Shown: one piece after another, positions 4,512-6,669 of the stretch
Layout of the letters: each line of letters opens with the position of its first letter
Position numbering within the stretch: position 1 is the first letter of the stretch
The notes under the pieces: generated by a model
What the model was told of the DNA's origin: nothing
The model's input: the letters and a program-made list of their open reading frames with translations, nothing else
The model's database searches: none
Position numbers and translations under genes: made by a program
NCBI GenBank assembly: GCA_002345475.1
Contig: DDWC01000078.1
Span: 1-6,669, forward strand
Origin: Firmicutes bacterium UBA2296
Lineage (GTDB): Bacteria; Bacillota; UBA994
Reading direction: 5' to 3'
DNA length: 6,669 bases

Positions 4512-5972
4512 TTAGCCTCTGCTTTTTTTGAAGCCGAAGGCGACGCCAAGGACGCCCAGGAGGACGACGGGGATTACGAACATCATGGTGTTGGACTTGG
4601 GCTTCAGGGGTTCGGCGACGGTGGGTTCTGATGGCTGGGGCGGTTCGGGGATGGGCTCTGCCGGGGTGGCCAGGGTTGCCAGGATGTCGCGGGTCATCTG
4701 CTGGGTCTTTTCGTCCCACTTGGCTAGCTCGGCGTCTATATTAAAGGGCTGTACCTCCCCCGCCTTGCCGTCGGTGGCCGAGACCATTTGCCCGTTGGTG
4801 AGGGTAAGGGTCCCGCCGGACTTGGGCCGAAACTCCACTGTTCCTTCGATGACTTTGACAGTGGAAGTGGTGCCGTCGCACTGAAGTATCAGGGTAGTGC
4901 CCTTGATACCGGCTACAGCCTGGGCCATTTCTATCTCCATGCTGCCGTCTTTGACCATGCTCTTGAAGTTGATCCAGACCTGTCCGAAGAAGTACTTTAG
5001 CTTGTTCTCATATACGGCCTCGCAATCGATGACGGCGATGGTCTCTTCACCCATGACAAAGGTAGTCATGTCGGACCAGGATAGTATTGCCCCGCTGCGG
5101 GGACTGGTGCGGATCATGTCGTCGTGGTGGAGAGGCATGGTCAGCCAGGCAAAAACGTACTCGTCCTCGTCTGCTGACGCCGGCTTGACGTTGACCTCGC
5201 CGGTGAGGTCACCAAAACGGATGTCAGGGCATCCGCCCTCGGGATTAAACACGGGGGGGTACGGGGGCTGTGGTTCCGGTTCGGGCTGCTGGGAGGTATC
5301 TTCGTAAGGGTCAGGGGGTGCCACAGCGTCAGTTCGCCACTCGTAGATATAGGTTGTGCCCATGGGGACGCCTCCGGCAGCGAAGGAGATGACGAGTCCC
5401 ATTCGGTTGCCGAGGGAGCCGGCTCTGGGTGTGGCTGAGACCGTGGCGTTTACAGAAGCGTAGCCGGTCTGCTTATTGACCTCAAAGAATGATTTGCCGT
5501 CGGCGGCTTCGAGGGTCTGATTGCGTGACGTAGCCGAACCGGGGCCGATATTAGCCGAGTCAAAGTACGCTTTAACACCACCGTTAAAGGTGAAGAAGGA
5601 CTGGGTGTTATTGCCTACGGCGATGGACAGCTGCAGCTCTACTTTCTCGTCTCGCTTGATGACGCTGGGCGGGGCGCTGCTCCTGGCTGTAATGGTGAGG
5701 GATTCGCCATTCACCTTGGGCGGCGTGGTGCTGTTGTCGTTTTTGCCCACGTAGGTCTGGGTTATGGAAAAGCTCAGGCGATTGTAGTCTCCCGAGTAGT
5801 CATAGGACGGGTTTTGGCTCGAGGTTGCGAAGCGATCGGCGTTAGGGTAGTCGATAATCTCAACCAGGTGCCAGGCCGCCTCCTCATTTGCCGAGGCCAA
5901 GGGAGTTAAGAGCAAGGGTAGAAGCAGAGCTGCGACGAGAACTGCACAAAGCTTTTTGGCCACTCCATTCAT
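4512..5972 (-). CDS. Secreted, membrane-anchored FecR-domain protein
   Basis: A 486-residue extracytoplasmic protein. Residues 1-28 form a signal peptide: basic MNGVAKK, a hydrophobic core at about 8-25, and ASA before the likely cleavage after A28. Residues about 30-215 are a beta-rich, Asn/Ser/Thr-rich region without recognised family. Residues 219-246 form a proline-rich linker. Residues about 285-400 resemble a FecR domain, with RSGAILSW at 292-299, VAGIKGTT at 353-360 and VIEGTVEF at 374-381. A second proline-rich stretch (437-458) leads to a C-terminal membrane segment (about 463-480) and the basic tail FKKSRG. FecR domains occur in anti-sigma regulators and in surface proteins. With the domain outside, no sigma-factor gene nearby and no LPXTG, a surface or envelope protein is more likely. 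GGAAGG directly abuts the ATG at 5972 but stands 9 bases before a GTG at 5963 (codon 4), so the true start may be 5963. The signal peptide is kept either way. Confidence 0.85.
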   Translation of the reverse strand: MNGVAKKLCAVLVAALLLPLLLTPLASANEEAAWHLVEIIDYPNADRFATSSQNPSYDYSGDYNRLSFSITQTYVGKNDNSTTPPKVNGESLTITARSSAPPSVIKRDEKVELQLSIAVGNNTQSFFTFNGGVKAYFDSANIGPGSATSRNQTLEAADGKSFFEVNKQTGYASVNATVSATPRAGSLGNRMGLVISFAAGGVPMGTTYIYEWRTDAVAPPDPYEDTSQQPEPEPQPPYPPVFNPEGGCPDIRFGDLTGEVNVKPASADEDEYVFAWLTMPLHHDDMIRTSPRSGAILSWSDMTTFVMGEETIAVIDCEAVYENKLKYFFGQVWINFKSMVKDGSMEIEMAQAVAGIKGTTLILQCDGTTSTVKVIEGTVEFRPKSGGTLTLTNGQMVSATDGKAGEVQPFNIDAELAKWDEKTQQMTRDILATLATPAEPIPEPPQPSEPTVAEPLKPKSNTMMFVIPVVLLGVLGVAFGFKKSRG

Positions 5973-6043
5973 CCTTCCAAGTGGATTGCATGGGTTTAGA
6001 ATTCGCGCATAAATGCGAAAGTCCTGCCTGGGATTGGGGATGG
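5973..6043 (-). promoter_or_regulatory. Upstream region of the FecR-protein gene
   Basis: Seventy-one bases separate the start codon from the heptamer array. They contain GGAAGG (5973-5978) as ribosome binding site and a small inverted repeat, CGCAT-AA-ATGCG (6006-6017), which could be an operator. No convincing -35/-10 pair is visible. If the promoter is in this stretch, the heptamer array sits immediately upstream of it. Confidence 0.35.
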
Positions 6044-6246
6044 GGCGCTTGGCGATTAGCGCTTGGCGCTTGGTGGAGGGTCAGCGTTTAGCACTCAGCA
6101 ATCGGCATTCAGCACTCAGCACTCAGCACTCAGCACTCAGCACTCAGCACTCAGCATTCAGCACTCAGCATTCAGCACTCAGCACTCAGCACTCAGCACT
6201 CAGCACTCAGCAATCGGCATTCAGCACTCAGCATTCAGCACTCAGC
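6044..6246 (+). repeat. 29-unit heptanucleotide tandem array
   Basis: Exactly 29 seven-base units without a register break. Units 1-7 are diverged (GGCGCTT, GGCGATT, AGCGCTT, GGCGCTT, GGTGGAG, GGTCAGC, GTTTAGC). Among units 8-29 I count 15 ACTCAGC, 5 ATTCAGC and 2 AATCGGC. The block ACTCAGC-AATCGGC-ATTCAGC-ACTCAGC occurs at units 8-11 and again at 24-27, which suggests a segmental duplication of 16 units. Plus-strand frames are open and would encode HSALSTQ repeats, but they have no start context or family and are not called as genes. Confidence 0.9.
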
Positions 6247-6273
6247 AAAAGCGAGGGGTAGAACTGCAACACC

Positions 6274-6422
6274 CGCGAGCCACGGTCTCGCCGCTACACG
6301 TTTAAACATAAACTGAAAAACAAAAAACAAAGGCAAAAAAAGCAAGACGAGAACGTGGGCGCGGAATGACCGAAGCATAACCCAAGATCAAAAACCGTGG
6401 GCACAGCGTGCTGTGCCCCTAC
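6274..6422 (+). repeat. Composite intergenic repeat, copy 3 (complete, 149 bp)
   Basis: It has the same modules as the copy at 4238: an identical 24-bp hairpin unit (6274-6297), the shared 24 bases (6301-6324), the GTGGGCGCGGAATGACC block (6355-6380), and the palindrome at 6399-6418 whose central AT is GT here, followed by CTAC. The length difference of 6 bp lies in the A-rich parts. Confidence 0.75.
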
Positions 6423-6450
6423 AAAACGGAGAATAACCGCTCAGTTTTTA

Positions 6451-6484
6451 ATCAGGTAAATCAAGCTTTATCAGAATCTATCAG
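6451..6484 (-). repeat. ATCAG cluster, inverted relative to the cluster at 3233
   Basis: ATCAG starts at 6451, 6470 and 6480, with ATCAA at 6460, giving spacings of 9, 10 and 10 bp. The complementary strand reads CAGCCTGATAG at its start, like 3229-3237. It lies between two composite repeats. Confidence 0.45.
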
Positions 6485-6531
6485 GCTGCCGTATTCCGGT
6501 CGTTAATCATTGATCATTAAGCACGGGGGGC

Positions 6532-6669
6532 CGCGAGCCACGGTCTCGCCGCTACGGTACGAAACAAAAACCAAGAACAAAAACCAAAGGCAATAATCTA
6601 GACGGGAAAGTGGGCGCGGAAGGGCCGAAGCATAAACTCAAAAGACAAAAGACGTGGGCACAGCGTGCT
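6532..6669 (+). repeat. Composite intergenic repeat, copy 4 (cut by window edge)
   Basis: An identical 24-bp hairpin unit (6532-6555), an A-rich tract, one TCTAGAC heptamer near 6598-6604, the GTGGGCGCGGAAGGGCC block (6610-6635), a tandem CAAAAGA pair, and the start of the palindrome at 6656, which is cut off at 6669. It stands about 110 bp after the preceding copy in the same orientation. Confidence 0.75.

Noticed and set aside
4109..4719. Minus-strand open frames between relBE and the FecR gene
   Set aside because: They cross the FecR-gene terminator and the composite repeat and overlap the FecR gene in other frames.
6044..6246. CRISPR array
   Set aside because: Units are 7 bases long and contiguous, without spacers, and no cas gene is present.
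6013..6305. Two overlapping plus-strand open frames encoding HSALSTQ repeats
   Set aside because: They are open only because the 7-base unit ACTCAGC contains no stop on this strand. Neither has a ribosome binding site or family, and the array is better read as non-coding tandem DNA.
1..6669. tRNA, rRNA or riboswitch
   Set aside because: No cloverleaf, ribosomal RNA segment or known riboswitch core was recognised on either strand. The hairpins seen are terminators or repeat palindromes.

Overview
The window comes from a bacterium of moderate GC content. All five credible genes lie on the minus strand and start behind clear Shine-Dalgarno sequences, with one ambiguous start. The spacers are full of dispersed hairpins and heptanucleotide tandem repeats. 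Such spacers are known from Chloroflexota and from filamentous cyanobacteria. I lean weakly towards Chloroflexota, but nothing here settles the taxon.

Layout on the plus-strand scale. Positions 1-626 hold the first 208 codons of a type I restriction R subunit (HsdR), cut by the left edge. Positions 662-2641 hold a 659-residue protein that joins a phospholipase D-like nuclease half to a P-loop ATPase half. It lies 35 bp upstream of hsdR in the same direction, so the two look like one operon, probably for DNA restriction or defence. No methylase or specificity gene is visible; they could lie past the left edge. Positions 2642-3550 are a gene-free spacer made of degraded repeats. Positions 3551-4141 form a compact relBE-type toxin-antitoxin module with its own promoter, direct-repeat operator, GTGA gene overlap and terminator. 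Positions 4142-4440 are another repeat spacer. Positions 4434-5972 carry a secreted, membrane-anchored FecR-domain protein and its probable terminator. Positions 5973-6669 are repeat-rich and include a 29-unit heptamer array about 70 bp upstream of the FecR-protein start.

Three signals deserve follow-up. First, the PLD-ATPase fusion linked to hsdR does not match a named defence system that I recognise. Second, the spacers hold several copies of a modular element of roughly 140-150 bp (hairpin, A-rich tract, sometimes TAGAC heptamers, GTGGGC block, 20-bp palindrome). One copy of the palindrome carries a compensatory change. Third, a 7-bp periodicity runs through several unrelated sequence families in the spacers, in both orientations. 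All repeat alignments were made by eye.
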